A stretch of DNA of 64,000 nt from RBG-16-57-9 sp964462185 (GCA_964462185.1 CAYWWV010000003.1:1-64000), one strand, 5' to 3'; counted from the stretch's first letter, positions 8,249-17,128 are shown. The notes: generated by a model from the sequence alone, not told the origin. A program made the numbers and translations.

Positions 8249-9802
8249 GTGCCATGGGGTATCGCTTTATTTAATGGATATCCTGAAAAAGTATGTTTTC
8301 TGGACACCACTCTGAGAGACGGGGAGCAGACCCCTGGGGTCAGCCTTACGCCCCCCAAGAAGCTTGAGATCGCCCAGGCCCTTGATGGGCTGGGGGTGGA
8401 GGTCATCGAGGCCGGGTTCGCCGCCGTGAGCCCTGGGGAGAAGGAGGCCATCCAAATGATCTCCCAGGCAGGCCTCCACGCCGAGATATGCAGCGCCGCC
8501 AGGAGCGTGGTGGGCGATGTGGAGCAAGCCATAGAGGCCGGGGTGGACAGCGTCAACATCATCGTGCCCGTCAGCGAGTTGCACACCCGGAGGAAGTTCA
8601 ACAAGCCCCAGGAATGGGTCCTGGGGGTGACCAGGGAGGTGGTGGGGTTCGCCAGGGATGCGGGCCTGCTGGTGGAGGTCTGCCTGGAGGACGGCTCCAG
8701 GACCGACCTGGGCTTCCTGGAGAAGGTGACCCGGGTAGCCGTGGAGGCAGGGGCAAGCCGGGTGACCCCCTGCGACACCGTGGGGGCCCTAACCCCCGAG
8801 GCCAGCTACCGGCTGTATGGGAGGATGCGGCAAGCCTTCCCCGACCTGGTGTTGGGGGTGCACGTCCACGACGACTTCGGCCTGGCAACGGCCAACACCC
8901 TTGCGGCCGTCGCCGCTGGGGCCACCCATATCCACGCCACGGTGAACGGCCTGGGGGAGAGGGCGGGGAACGCCAGCCTGGAGGAGGTGGCGACGGCGCT
9001 GGAGGTGCTCTACGGGGTTGAGACCGGGGTCAAACTGGAGGGGCTTAACGGGGCCAGCAGAACCGTCTCCAGGGTGACGGGGATACCCGTACAGCCCAAC
9101 AAGGCCATAGTGGGCCAAAACGCCTTCACCCACGAGTCGGGGATACACACCCACGCCATCCTCAAAGACCCCAAGACCTACGAGGCCCTGGACCCCGCCC
9201 TGGTGGGGGCCACCCGCCGAATAGTGAGCGGTAAACACGCGGGGGCCGCCGGACTCCAAAGCTCCCTGAGGAGGATGGGGCTCAAGCCCACCGAGGAACA
9301 GTTCCAGCGGATCATGGAGGAGGTGAAGCGAACCGGCGACCAGGGCCGCCTTATTAGCGACACCGACCTCTACGAGCTGGCCACCAAGGTTATGGGGGTT
9401 GAGAGGCCCAAGCCCCTGGCCTTGGAGGAGTTCATCGTAACCACGGGCAACAGGATAACGCCCACGGCCAGCATAAAGCTGGGGCAAGGGGGCCGATCCC
9501 TCATGGAGGCGGCGGTGGGCAACGGCCCCGTGGACGCCACCTTGAACGCCCTGGACAAGGCGGTGAAGCTGGAGACCCCGGTGGAGCTGGAGCTATACCA
9601 GGTGGAGGCCATCACAGGAGGCACCGACGCCGCGGTGAACGTGGAGGTGCGCCTCAGGCAGGGGGACCAGGTGGTCTCCAGCCGGGACACCAACACCGAC
9701 ATAGTCCACGCCAGCGTCAACGCCTACCTGAAAGGGGTGAACCTCCTACACCATATCCAGGAGGCGAGCCGACAACAAGCCAGGGGAGGCCAAGCGGGTT
9801 GA
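8249..9802 (+). CDS. leuA: 2-isopropylmalate synthase / citramalate-synthase-type enzyme with regulatory domain
   Basis: This 517-residue protein condenses acetyl-CoA with a 2-oxo acid. The DRE-TIM catalytic barrel runs from about 15 to 285, with DTTLRDGEQ (19-27), the metal-binding HVHDDFGLA and NGLGERAGN. A C-terminal LeuA-type allosteric domain starts around residue 370 and usually senses leucine or isoleucine. Full length with this domain favours isopropylmalate or citramalate synthase over homocitrate synthase, but these cannot be separated with certainty here. The start is GTG; conserved sequence begins at residue 14. A beta-decarboxylating dehydrogenase follows 73 nt downstream. Confidence 0.9.
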   Translation: MPWGIALFNGYPEKVCFLDTTLRDGEQTPGVSLTPPKKLEIAQALDGLGVEVIEAGFAAVSPGEKEAIQMISQAGLHAEICSAARSVVGDVEQAIEAGVDSVNIIVPVSELHTRRKFNKPQEWVLGVTREVVGFARDAGLLVEVCLEDGSRTDLGFLEKVTRVAVEAGASRVTPCDTVGALTPEASYRLYGRMRQAFPDLVLGVHVHDDFGLATANTLAAVAAGATHIHATVNGLGERAGNASLEEVATALEVLYGVETGVKLEGLNGASRTVSRVTGIPVQPNKAIVGQNAFTHESGIHTHAILKDPKTYEALDPALVGATRRIVSGKHAGAAGLQSSLRRMGLKPTEEQFQRIMEEVKRTGDQGRLISDTDLYELATKVMGVERPKPLALEEFIVTTGNRITPTASIKLGQGGRSLMEAAVGNGPVDATLNALDKAVKLETPVELELYQVEAITGGTDAAVNVEVRLRQGDQVVSSRDTNTDIVHASVNAYLKGVNLLHHIQEASRQQARGGQAG

Positions 9803-9875
9803 GCCCCCAACCCCCTACACGTGTAAAGATTATTATCGGCGTCTACGCCCCTAGAGGGGTGTTGGAGGCATCTAG

Positions 9876-10871
9876 GTGACCATTAAGGTTGCGTTGCTCC
9901 CCGGGGATGGGATAGGCCCCGAGGTGATGGGGGCCACCAGGCTTGTCTTGGAGGCCTTGGAGGAGAAAACCGGGGTGGGGTTCCAGTTCGAGACCTACCC
10001 CATAGGAGACAAGGTGAAGGAGGAGACGGGGACGGCCCTCCCAGCGGAGACCCTGGAGGGGGTTAGGAAGGCCGACGCCTGCCTCTTCGCCTGCGTGGGG
10101 GAGACGGCCAAGGAGACCATCCTGCCCCTCCGGCAGAGGCTTGACCTCTACGCCAACCTAAGGCCGGCCAAGGCCTACCCAGGGGTGCCAGCCCTAAACC
10201 CCCGGACAGACCTCATGATCGTCCGCGAGAACACCGAGGGCATATACAAGATGATCGGCCACAGGGCCGGGGACTCGGCCTTCAATGTCCGGGTCATCAC
10301 CAGGGAGGCCTCCGAGAGGATAACCCGGTACGCCTTCCAGTACGCCGAGTCCAAGGGGCTGGGGAAGGTCACCGCCGTCCACAAGGCCAACGTCCTGGAC
10401 TACACCGACGGGCTCTTCCTGGAGGCAGCCAGGGCCGTCGCCTCGGAGCACCCGGACGTAGAATACGAGGAGATGATCGTGGACGCAGCCGCCATGAAGC
10501 TGGTGATGAGGCCCGAGGACTTCCAGGTGGTGGTCACCACCAATATGTTCGGCGACATCCTCAGCGACCTAACCGCAGGCCTGGTGGGGGGGCTGGGCAT
10601 GGCCCCCAGCGCCAACATAGGAGACCAATACAGCATCTTCGAGCCCGTCCACGGCTCTGCACCAGACATAGCCGGCAGGGGCATAGCCAACCCCTCGGCC
10701 TGCATACTCAGCGCAGCCATGATGTTGGAGTGGCTGGGGGAGGAGGAGTCGGCGGCCAGGGTTGAGGGAGCCGTGGTCTCCGTCTTGGCCGAGGGGAGGG
10801 TGAGGACCCCCGACCTGGGTGGCTCGGCCTCCACCCTGGATTTCGCCCGGGCTGTGGCGGAGAGGGTGTAG
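9876..10871 (+). CDS. leuB: 3-isopropylmalate / (homo)isocitrate-type dehydrogenase
   Basis: The 331-residue protein is a beta-decarboxylating dehydrogenase that oxidises and decarboxylates a 2-alkylmalate using NAD(P). It starts with the LLPGDGIGPEV signature. It has the substrate-binding arginines around RQRLDLYANLRP, the VRENTEGIY segment shared by archaeal LeuB, isocitrate and homoisocitrate enzymes, a Lys in HKANVLD and the metal-site aspartates in MFGDILSDL. Position after leuA favours leucine or isoleucine synthesis; the symbol is provisional. The start is GTG with GGAGG eight nt upstream. AAAGATTATTAT around 9825 may be a separate promoter. Confidence 0.87.
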   Translation: MTIKVALLPGDGIGPEVMGATRLVLEALEEKTGVGFQFETYPIGDKVKEETGTALPAETLEGVRKADACLFACVGETAKETILPLRQRLDLYANLRPAKAYPGVPALNPRTDLMIVRENTEGIYKMIGHRAGDSAFNVRVITREASERITRYAFQYAESKGLGKVTAVHKANVLDYTDGLFLEAARAVASEHPDVEYEEMIVDAAAMKLVMRPEDFQVVVTTNMFGDILSDLTAGLVGGLGMAPSANIGDQYSIFEPVHGSAPDIAGRGIANPSACILSAAMMLEWLGEEESAARVEGAVVSVLAEGRVRTPDLGGSASTLDFARAVAERV

Positions 10872-10887
10872 GGGGCCCCACATTAGG

Positions 10888-10895
10888 TTTATAAA
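10888..10895 (+). promoter_or_regulatory. TATA box of the ArsR-like regulator gene
   Basis: TTTATAAA lies 57 nt before the ATG at 10945. The expected transcription start, about 25 nt downstream, falls inside the repeated element at 10906-10928. Confidence 0.6.
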
Positions 10896-10905
10896 GGCTG
10901 GGAGA

Positions 10906-10928
10906 ATACAACCTTTAGTTTACAACTA
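10906..10928 (+). promoter_or_regulatory. Candidate operator, copy 1 (upstream of the regulator)
   Basis: The element reads ATACAACC, four bases, GTTTACAAC, two bases. Twenty of its 23 positions match the second copy at 11692-11714. It begins 18 nt after the start of the TATA box, so a bound protein would block transcription initiation. This is where archaeal ArsR-type repressors such as Phr act. Confidence 0.65.
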
Positions 10929-10944
10929 GCAGGGAGGAGAGACC

Positions 10945-11679
10945 ATGGAGCGGGGGAGAGTGCAACACCTGACGGGATGGGAGTTCGAGAAGGTCGTAGA
11001 CGTGCTGGGGAACCCCATCCGGAGGAGGATAATCCAGAAACTCAGCGAGGGCCCCGACTACACCCTGAGGATCAGCAAGGAGCTCAACATCCACCAGCAA
11101 CTAGCCAGCAAACACCTAAAAGTCATTAGAAACGCCGAGCTGGTGGACGTGGTGAGGCAGCCCAGCCGCCGGGGCGCCGACAAGAACGTCTTCTCCCTGA
11201 AAAAGTTCTACAGCCTCCAGATAGACTTCAGCCCCAACCTATACAACCAGAGGCTCATCAGCTTCAACAACCCCCAACTATGGATAAACGCCGACCAGTA
11301 CATGGACAAGCTGGAGGACGAGATCAACAGCTTCAGGGAGGAGGAGTGCGGGGTGGAGACCGTCACCCCCTTGGCCCAGATCATCCAGAGCATCGACGAC
11401 GAGCTGGAACACTTGGAGAAGCGGCGGGCCAGGCTGCTCTACCTCAGGGACCTGGCCATGAGGGCCAGCTCCGAGGCGTTGGAGGAGTTGGACAGGAAGA
11501 AGAGGCAGCTGGTCCAATATGTGCTCAACCAGGGCTCCACGGACATCACCAGCATCAGCCGCCACATGCAGCTGAGGGAGGAGGTCATCAGAGACCTGGT
11601 GCGGGACCTGGTGAGGGAGGACCTGCTGTATATGAGGGGAAACGAGGTCACCCTGCCCGAGTTTGCGCAAGGTTTTTAA
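10945..11679 (+). CDS. ArsR-like winged-helix regulator with coiled coil, candidate thermosome regulator
   Basis: The 244-residue protein starts with an ArsR-type winged helix (about 12-80: VVDVLGNPIRRRIIQKL, then a recognition helix in HQQLASKHLKVI). It continues through a charged coiled coil (about 145-190) and ends in a second helix-turn-helix-like segment (about 190-240). It would act as a DNA-binding repressor or activator. Evidence for the target is positional: a 23-nt element lies over its own predicted transcription start and again before the thermosome operon. This suggests self-control plus control of chaperonin genes, similar in logic to Phr of Pyrococcus. GGGAGG precedes the ATG. 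The gene ends within the thermosome TATA box. Confidence 0.85.
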   Translation: MERGRVQHLTGWEFEKVVDVLGNPIRRRIIQKLSEGPDYTLRISKELNIHQQLASKHLKVIRNAELVDVVRQPSRRGADKNVFSLKKFYSLQIDFSPNLYNQRLISFNNPQLWINADQYMDKLEDEINSFREEECGVETVTPLAQIIQSIDDELEHLEKRRARLLYLRDLAMRASSEALEELDRKKRQLVQYVLNQGSTDITSISRHMQLREEVIRDLVRDLVREDLLYMRGNEVTLPEFAQGF

Positions 11680-11680
11680 A
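11673..11680 (+). promoter_or_regulatory. TATA box of the thermosome operon
   Basis: TTTTTAAA overlaps the last codons and stop codon of the regulator gene. It begins 19 nt before the second copy of the candidate operator, nearly the same spacing as in the regulator's own promoter (18 nt). Confidence 0.55.
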
Positions 11681-11691
11681 CAGATTCATTA

Positions 11692-11714
11692 ATACAACCT
11701 CTGGTTTACAACCA
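11692..11714 (+). promoter_or_regulatory. Candidate operator, copy 2 (upstream of thermosome genes)
   Basis: ATACAACC, four bases, GTTTACAAC matches copy 1 at 20 of 23 positions; the differences are pyrimidine-pyrimidine or purine-purine. Half of it, GGTTTACA (11703-11710), also appears inverted as TGTAAACC at 11737-11744, so the thermosome leader may hold an additional half-site. The leader from the predicted start to the ATG is about 85 nt. Confidence 0.65.
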
Positions 11715-11785
11715 ATAGTGGTAGACTCGTGTTTGGTGTAAACCACCAACAAACCAACCACTATTAAAAGGAGAAATAGAGAAAA

Positions 11786-13426
11786 ATGAGCATACAAGGC
11801 CAACCCATCCTGATTCTAAAGGAAGGGACAGAGCGATCCACGGGTAGAGACGCCAGAGCAAGCAACATCATGGCCGCCAGGATCGTCTCCGAGGCCGTCA
11901 AGACAAGCCTAGGCCCCAAGGGCATGGACAAGATGCTTGTCGACAGCTTCGGCGACGTCACCATCACCAACGATGGGGCGACCATGCTCAAGGAGATGGA
12001 CGTCCAACACCCCGCCGCCAAGATGATGGTCGAGGTCAGCAAGACCCAGGACGACGAGGTGGGCGACGGAACCACCAGCGTGGTCATACTGACTGGGGAG
12101 CTACTGGGCAAAGCCACGGAGCTTATGGAGAAGAAGGTCCACCCCACGGTCATCATCGACGGATACAAGATGGCCGAGGAGGAGGCCCTCAGGATCCTGG
12201 AGAGCATCGCCGAGAAGGTGGACTCCAACGACAAGGAGGTCCTGAAGAAGGTCAGCATGACCACCATGGCCAGCAAGCTGATCAACCCCCACAGCGAGCA
12301 CCTGAGCGAGATCGCCGTGGAGGCGGTCCTCCAGGTGGCCGAGGAGGACAACGGCAGCTACAAGGTGGACCTGGACAACATCAAGGTGGAGAAGAAGCCC
12401 GGCGCCTCTGTGACGGAGACCAGGCTCATCAACGGCTTGATCATCGACAAAGAAGTGGTCCACGACGGCATGCCCAAGCGGGTCAAGAACGCCACCATAG
12501 GGCTCCTAAACGCCCCCATGGAGATCGAGAAGACGGAGTTCGACAGCAAGATACAGATCGAGAGCCCCGAGCAGATGCAGGCATACCTAGACCAGGAGGA
12601 GCAGCTCCTCCGGGAGATGGTGAAGAAGGTCAAGGAGGCCGGCATCAACGTGCTCTTCTGCCAGAAGGGCATCGACGACATGGTCCAGCACTTCCTGGCC
12701 CGGGAGGGCATCATGGCCGCCCGGAGGCTCAAGAAGAGCGACATGGAGGCCCTGGCCAAGGCCACCGGTGCCAAGGTGGTTAACAGCGTGGACCTGTTGA
12801 ACAAGGAGGACACGGGATACGCAGAGCTGGTGGAGGAGCGCAAGATCAGCGACGACAAGATGATATTCGTTGAGGGCTGCAAGAACCCCAAGGCCGTGAG
12901 CATCCTCATAAGAGGGGGAAGCGAGCGGGTGGTGGACGAGGCCGAGAGGAGCATCCACGACGCCCTATGCGTGGTGAAGGACGTGGTCCAGGACCCCCGC
13001 ATCGTGGGCGGCGGTGGCTCATCCGAGATCGAGATAGCCCGCCTCCTCAGGGACTACGCCGAGACCCTGGCGGGCAGGGAGAGGCTTGCCGTCTCGGCCT
13101 TCGCCGAGGCCCTGGAGGTCATACCCACAACCCTGGCTGAGAACAGCGGCATGGACCCCATCGACGCCATAAGCGAGATGCGCAGCGCCCACGCCAAGGG
13201 TGAGAAGTGGGTGGGTGTAAACGGCACCACCAACGAGGTGGGCAACCTGGCCGATATAAACGTCTGGGAGCCCATGGTGGTGAAGACCCAGGCCATCAAG
13301 TCGGCCACCGAGGCGGCCACCATGCTGTTGAAGATCGACGACATAATAGCTGTCGCCAAGTCCAAGCCCCCCGAGCCACCCAGGGGTGGCGGGGGAGGCG
13401 GGATGGGCGGCATGCCCCCCATGTGA
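11786..13426 (+). CDS. thsA: Thermosome (group II chaperonin) subunit
   Basis: This 546-residue chaperonin subunit folds proteins in a double-ring cage driven by ATP. The family's ATP-binding motifs are intact: LGPKGMDKM (42-50), NDGATML and GDGTTS (93-98). GGGGSSE occurs in the later equatorial domain. The C-terminus is the usual Gly/Met-rich tail (GGGGGGMGGMPPM). GGAG lies 12 nt before the ATG. It follows the ArsR-like regulator and is followed 14 nt later by a second subunit, so the two probably form one transcript and a mixed ring. Confidence 0.97.
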   Translation: MSIQGQPILILKEGTERSTGRDARASNIMAARIVSEAVKTSLGPKGMDKMLVDSFGDVTITNDGATMLKEMDVQHPAAKMMVEVSKTQDDEVGDGTTSVVILTGELLGKATELMEKKVHPTVIIDGYKMAEEEALRILESIAEKVDSNDKEVLKKVSMTTMASKLINPHSEHLSEIAVEAVLQVAEEDNGSYKVDLDNIKVEKKPGASVTETRLINGLIIDKEVVHDGMPKRVKNATIGLLNAPMEIEKTEFDSKIQIESPEQMQAYLDQEEQLLREMVKKVKEAGINVLFCQKGIDDMVQHFLAREGIMAARRLKKSDMEALAKATGAKVVNSVDLLNKEDTGYAELVEERKISDDKMIFVEGCKNPKAVSILIRGGSERVVDEAERSIHDALCVVKDVVQDPRIVGGGGSSEIEIARLLRDYAETLAGRERLAVSAFAEALEVIPTTLAENSGMDPIDAISEMRSAHAKGEKWVGVNGTTNEVGNLADINVWEPMVVKTQAIKSATEAATMLLKIDDIIAVAKSKPPEPPRGGGGGGMGGMPPM

Positions 13427-13440
13427 GGTGAGTGAGAAAA

Positions 13441-15099
13441 ATGGCATATTACCCAGTTACAAGCGGACAACCCGTCCTCGTCTTGAAGGAGGACACCCAG
13501 AGGCAGAGAGGTAGGGACGCTAGGCGCAGCAACATGCTGGCGGCCCAGATAATAGCGGAGGTCTTGAAGACCACCCTGGGCCCCAGGGGCATGGACAAGA
13601 TGCTGATCGACAGCCTGGGAGACATAACCATCACCAGCGACGGCGCCACCATCCTCGACGAGATCGATGTCCAGCACCCCGCCGCCAAGATGATGATCGA
13701 GGTGGCCAAGACCCAGGACAAGGAGGTGGGGGATGGAACCACCACCAGCGTCATCCTGGCGGGCGCCCTGCTCAACAAGGCGGGGGAGCTCATCGACGAC
13801 GAGATCCACCCCAGCATAATCATCAAGGGCTACCAGGCCGCCGGTGAGAAGGCGCTGGAGGCCCTTGAGAAGGTGGCCATGGATGTGGACTTCGAGGACA
13901 GGGACATCCTGAGGAAGATCAGCAACACCAGTATGCGGAGCAAGGCGGTGATGAGCGCCCGGGAGCACCTGAGCGAGATCGTCATCGACGCCATCAAGCA
14001 GATCATCGAGGAGCGCAACGGTGAGGTCATCGCCGATGTGGACAACGTCCAGATCGTGAAGAAGGAGGGCCAGAGCCTTCTGGAGACGGAGCTGGTGCGC
14101 GGCATCATAGTGGACAAGGAAGTGGTCCACGCGGGGATGCCTAAGAAGATCAAGGGTGCTAAGATTGCGCTGCTGGACACCCCCCTGGAGGTCAAGAAGA
14201 CCGAGTTCGACGCCGAGATCAGGATCACCAACCCTGAGAGCATCAAGGCGTTCCTAGACCAGGAGGCGGAGATGCTTAAGAAGAAGGTGGACATGGTGGT
14301 CCAGGCAGGCGCCAACGTGGTCTTCTGCCAGAAGGGCATCGACGACATGGCCCAGCACTTCCTGGCCAAGGCCGGCGTGTTGGCCGCCAGGAGGGTGAAG
14401 AAGAGCGACATGGAGAAGCTGGCCAAGGCCACCGGCGGCAAGATAGTGAACAACCTGGTGGACCTGAAGCCTGAGGACCTGGGTGAGTGCGGACTCGTCG
14501 AGGAGCGCAAGGTCGGCAACGACAAGATGATCTTCGTCGAGGAGTGCGTGGACCCCCAGGCGGTCTCCATCTTCATCCGCGCAGGCCTGGAGAGGATGCT
14601 GGACGAGGCGGAGAGGAGCATCAACGACGCCCTATACGTTGTCAGCGACGTGGCCGAGGTGCCCAAGGTGGTGGCCGGCGGCGGCTCCGTGGAGATGGAG
14701 ATGGCCAAGGCCGTCAGGGACTACGCTGGCCAGGTGGGCGGCAGGGAGCAGCTGGCCATCGAGGCCTTCGCCGAGGCCCTGGAGACCATCCCCAAGACCC
14801 TGGCTGAGAACGCCGGCATGGACATCATCGACACCATGGTGGCCCTAAGGGCGGCCCACTCCAAGGAGGACGGCGCCCACATGGGTGTCAACGTCTTCGG
14901 GGAGGGCGTGGTGGATATGCTGGAGCAGGGCGTGCTCGAGCCCCTGGTGGTGAAGGAGCAGGCCATCAAGTCCGGCATAGAGGTGGCCTCCATGATCCTG
15001 AGGATCGACGACGTGGTGGCTGCCAAGCCCAGCACACCCGAGTCCGGCCCCGAAGGCGGGTCATCGGGCACCGACTTCGATAGCGACACCGATATCTAA
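13441..15099 (+). CDS. thsB: Thermosome (group II chaperonin) second subunit
   Basis: The 552-residue paralogue of the previous gene carries the same motifs: LGPRGMDKM, SDGATIL and GDGTT (97-101). Its C-terminus differs: instead of a Gly/Met tail it ends in a Ser/Asp-rich segment (FDSDTDI). The reading frame opens at GTG 13432, but GAGGTGAG at 13424-13431 is correctly spaced for the ATG at 13441 and too close for the GTG, so I use the ATG. Two T-rich runs follow the stop codon. Paralogue tails of different chemistry suggest a hetero-oligomeric chaperonin. Confidence 0.96.
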   Translation: MAYYPVTSGQPVLVLKEDTQRQRGRDARRSNMLAAQIIAEVLKTTLGPRGMDKMLIDSLGDITITSDGATILDEIDVQHPAAKMMIEVAKTQDKEVGDGTTTSVILAGALLNKAGELIDDEIHPSIIIKGYQAAGEKALEALEKVAMDVDFEDRDILRKISNTSMRSKAVMSAREHLSEIVIDAIKQIIEERNGEVIADVDNVQIVKKEGQSLLETELVRGIIVDKEVVHAGMPKKIKGAKIALLDTPLEVKKTEFDAEIRITNPESIKAFLDQEAEMLKKKVDMVVQAGANVVFCQKGIDDMAQHFLAKAGVLAARRVKKSDMEKLAKATGGKIVNNLVDLKPEDLGECGLVEERKVGNDKMIFVEECVDPQAVSIFIRAGLERMLDEAERSINDALYVVSDVAEVPKVVAGGGSVEMEMAKAVRDYAGQVGGREQLAIEAFAEALETIPKTLAENAGMDIIDTMVALRAAHSKEDGAHMGVNVFGEGVVDMLEQGVLEPLVVKEQAIKSGIEVASMILRIDDVVAAKPSTPESGPEGGSSGTDFDSDTDI

Positions 15100-15105
15100 A
15101 CCCCC

Positions 15106-15130
15106 TTTTCTTTCTAAACCCCGATTTTTT
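15106..15130 (+). terminator. T-rich terminator after the thermosome operon
   Basis: TTTTCTTTC and a run of six T lie within 31 nt of the thsB stop codon with no strong hairpin. This fits archaeal oligo-T termination. Confidence 0.5.
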
Positions 15131-15191
15131 GTTCACCCATCTTCGAGGTAGTGTTTTTTAGGTTTCAAGCCATTCCTTTGTGGGTTTGGAC

Positions 15192-16286
15192 ATGCGTAGT
15201 TTCAAGGATTTGAGTAAAGACGAGAGGGACCATGCGCTGGCTCTCCACAGGGAGAGCATCGTCATCGACAGCAGCATCGTGGCCGTTATCGACTATGTGG
15301 CCGAGAATATGTGGTTGGAGGATGTTTTGAAGGGGGGGTTGACGGCCTCCAACCTTACGGTTTGTATGCAGAGGAGGTTCTCCCAGGCCTTGGCGGAGTT
15401 GATGGAGTACAACCACTGGGCCCAGCGGAACAGCGACAGGGTGTTGGTGGTGAGGAAGGCGGAGGACATTGAGAGGGCTAAGAGGGAGGGGAAACACGGG
15501 TTGATCTATGGTCCCCAGGACAGCCTGTTTCTGGAGAGGAACCTGGGCTTCCTGGAGGTGGCCCACCAGCAGGGGCTGAGGGTGATGCAGCTGACCTACA
15601 ACTGGAGGAACGAGGCCGGTGACGGGTGCCGGGAGAAGAAGGATGGGGGGCTCAGCGTATTCGGGGAGGCCCTGGTGGAGAAGATGAACGAGCTGGGCAT
15701 CCTCATAGACCTGAGCCACACGGGGGACCAGACCTGCTGGGACGCCATAGAGCTGAGCAAGGACCCTGTGAGCTTCACCCACATCATCCCCAGGAGGAGC
15801 GCCCCCGAGAAGCCTGGGGGATACGCCGAGTGGGCCACCCGCTCCACCAGCCTCTGGGGCAGCTTCGTGGAGTACAGCAAGCAGCGGGGGAAGCCCGATG
15901 AGATGCTGCAGGCCTGCGCCGAGAAGGGAGGGGTCATCGGCGTCACCCCCTTCTTCGCCAAGAAGGCGGGGCCCACCACGCTGACCGACGACTTGATGGA
16001 CCAGGTGGATGAGGCCGTGGACATCGTGGGTGTGGACCACGTGGGTTTCGGCAGCGACTTGGAGTTCCCCAACACCATCACCAGGGCCGCCTTCATCTCC
16101 AAGAACCCCCACAGGGTGGATGTGGACTACTTCACCCCCATGGACAAGGACTGGGGGTATGGCTTCATGGAGCACATGCCCAACTTCACCATGGGCCTGG
16201 TGGCCCGCGGATACAGCGACCAAGAAATCAAGAAGATTCTAGGCCTAAACTTTCTAAGGCTCTTCAAGAGGGTGTGGGGGGGCTAG
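15192..16286 (+). CDS. M19 (renal dipeptidase)-like protein with altered metal site
   Basis: About 364 residues with the M19 membrane-dipeptidase barrel. Recognisable blocks are GLRVMQLTYNWRN, ILIDLSHTGDQ with its His, VSFTHIIPRRSAP with its His and VDHVGFGSDLEF. The first M19 metal motif (DGHxD) is here IDSSIVAVI, without the His, and the block that normally carries the bridging Glu reads YGPQDS. At least three expected metal ligands are therefore changed, so ordinary dipeptidase activity is doubtful. The frame also opens at GTG 15180; I chose the ATG at 15192. It is convergent with the flavodoxin/ferredoxin gene. Confidence 0.82.
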   Translation: MRSFKDLSKDERDHALALHRESIVIDSSIVAVIDYVAENMWLEDVLKGGLTASNLTVCMQRRFSQALAELMEYNHWAQRNSDRVLVVRKAEDIERAKREGKHGLIYGPQDSLFLERNLGFLEVAHQQGLRVMQLTYNWRNEAGDGCREKKDGGLSVFGEALVEKMNELGILIDLSHTGDQTCWDAIELSKDPVSFTHIIPRRSAPEKPGGYAEWATRSTSLWGSFVEYSKQRGKPDEMLQACAEKGGVIGVTPFFAKKAGPTTLTDDLMDQVDEAVDIVGVDHVGFGSDLEFPNTITRAAFISKNPHRVDVDYFTPMDKDWGYGFMEHMPNFTMGLVARGYSDQEIKKILGLNFLRLFKRVWGG

Positions 16287-16288
16287 GC

Positions 16289-17062
16289 CTACAGGAAGAC
16301 CTCGGGCTTCTTCCTATCCCCATGCTCCTGGGCCAGCCAGCGGGCCGTCTTCAGGACGCCCTCATCCAGCCACACCCTGGCCCCGGTGGGGCAGGCCTTG
16401 ACACAGGCGGAGCAGAAGGTGCAAAGACTCTTATCGGTGGCCACCTCCTCGCCGAGGGTTACACACCCCACGGGGCAGGCTTTGACGCAGGCCCCACACC
16501 TAATGCAGGCCTCGGAGTCGGTCTCGGGGCTCCTCCCACCCCTCCTCCCGCCTTGACGGTAGGGCCTGTTGCCTGGCACCCTTGGCGGGGAGAGGTCTCC
16601 CCTCCTCAGCTTCTCCAAGGCTTGGCGGCCCAGCTCCTCGGCCCGCCTCAGGTCCAACTCGTCGGGTCGGCCGGGGGCGATGGGTGTGGCCTCTGAGCTG
16701 TAGCTGTGCTCCCCGATGAAGGCGCCGGCGGCTATGGGCTTCAACCCCCGCTGGACGGCCACATCGTAAAGCTCCACCAGGGCGTCCTCGTAGGCCCGGT
16801 TCCCATACACGGCCAGGAGCACGGCGGGGTTTCCAGGGGCGCTGAGAGACCCTAAACGTTCCACGGCTGTGGGGGCTATCCTGCCGCTGTATACGGGGGC
16901 CGCGACGACGGCTAAGCCGGGCTCCAGGTGGATACGGCTTCTCTCCCTTGGAGGGGTCAGGTCGATCTCCACCACGGGGAGGCCCACTCCCCGGGCCACC
17001 GCCTCCCCCACCCTCTTGGAGGTGCCCGTGGGGGAGTAGTAAACCAGGTTCACGGGGTTCAT
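16289..17062 (-). CDS. Flavodoxin-ferredoxin fusion protein (EFR1-like)
   Basis: From the ATG at 17062 the product has 257 residues. The first 150 resemble a flavodoxin, with the FMN phosphate loop SPTGTS (10-15) and VYGNRAYEDA (85-94). The C-terminal part holds two four-cysteine motifs, CIRCGACVKACPVGC (186-200) and CTFCSACVKACP (214-225), each a [4Fe-4S] site. It would pass electrons between flavin and iron-sulfur partners in the cytoplasm. The frame runs upstream to 17173, but a TATA box at 17085-17090 supports the ATG at 17062. It is divergent from the M24 gene. Confidence 0.88.
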   Translation of the reverse strand: MNPVNLVYYSPTGTSKRVGEAVARGVGLPVVEIDLTPPRERSRIHLEPGLAVVAAPVYSGRIAPTAVERLGSLSAPGNPAVLLAVYGNRAYEDALVELYDVAVQRGLKPIAAGAFIGEHSYSSEATPIAPGRPDELDLRRAEELGRQALEKLRRGDLSPPRVPGNRPYRQGGRRGGRSPETDSEACIRCGACVKACPVGCVTLGEEVATDKSLCTFCSACVKACPTGARVWLDEGVLKTARWLAQEHGDRKKPEVFL

Positions 17063-17084
17063 GGGGGTTTGGGGGCGGACTGGC

Positions 17085-17090
17085 TTATAA
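17085..17090. promoter_or_regulatory. Palindromic TATA box between divergent genes
   Basis: TTATAA reads the same on both strands. It is 23-28 nt from the flavodoxin/ferredoxin ATG and about 40 nt from the M24 ATG, so it could direct transcription both ways. Confidence 0.45.
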
Positions 17091-17128
17091 CTCGTTACAC
17101 TTATCCAGACGCCGAGTGAATAACATCC

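Noticed and set aside
7717..8778. A 353-codon frame for the gamma-glutamylcyclotransferase-like gene
   Set aside because: The first 206 codons are antisense to leuA and show no protein-like pattern; the conserved start is at 8160.
8488..9021. Plus-strand frame rich in Arg/Gly inside leuA
   Set aside because: It is a shadow frame of leuA with biased composition and no independent start signals.
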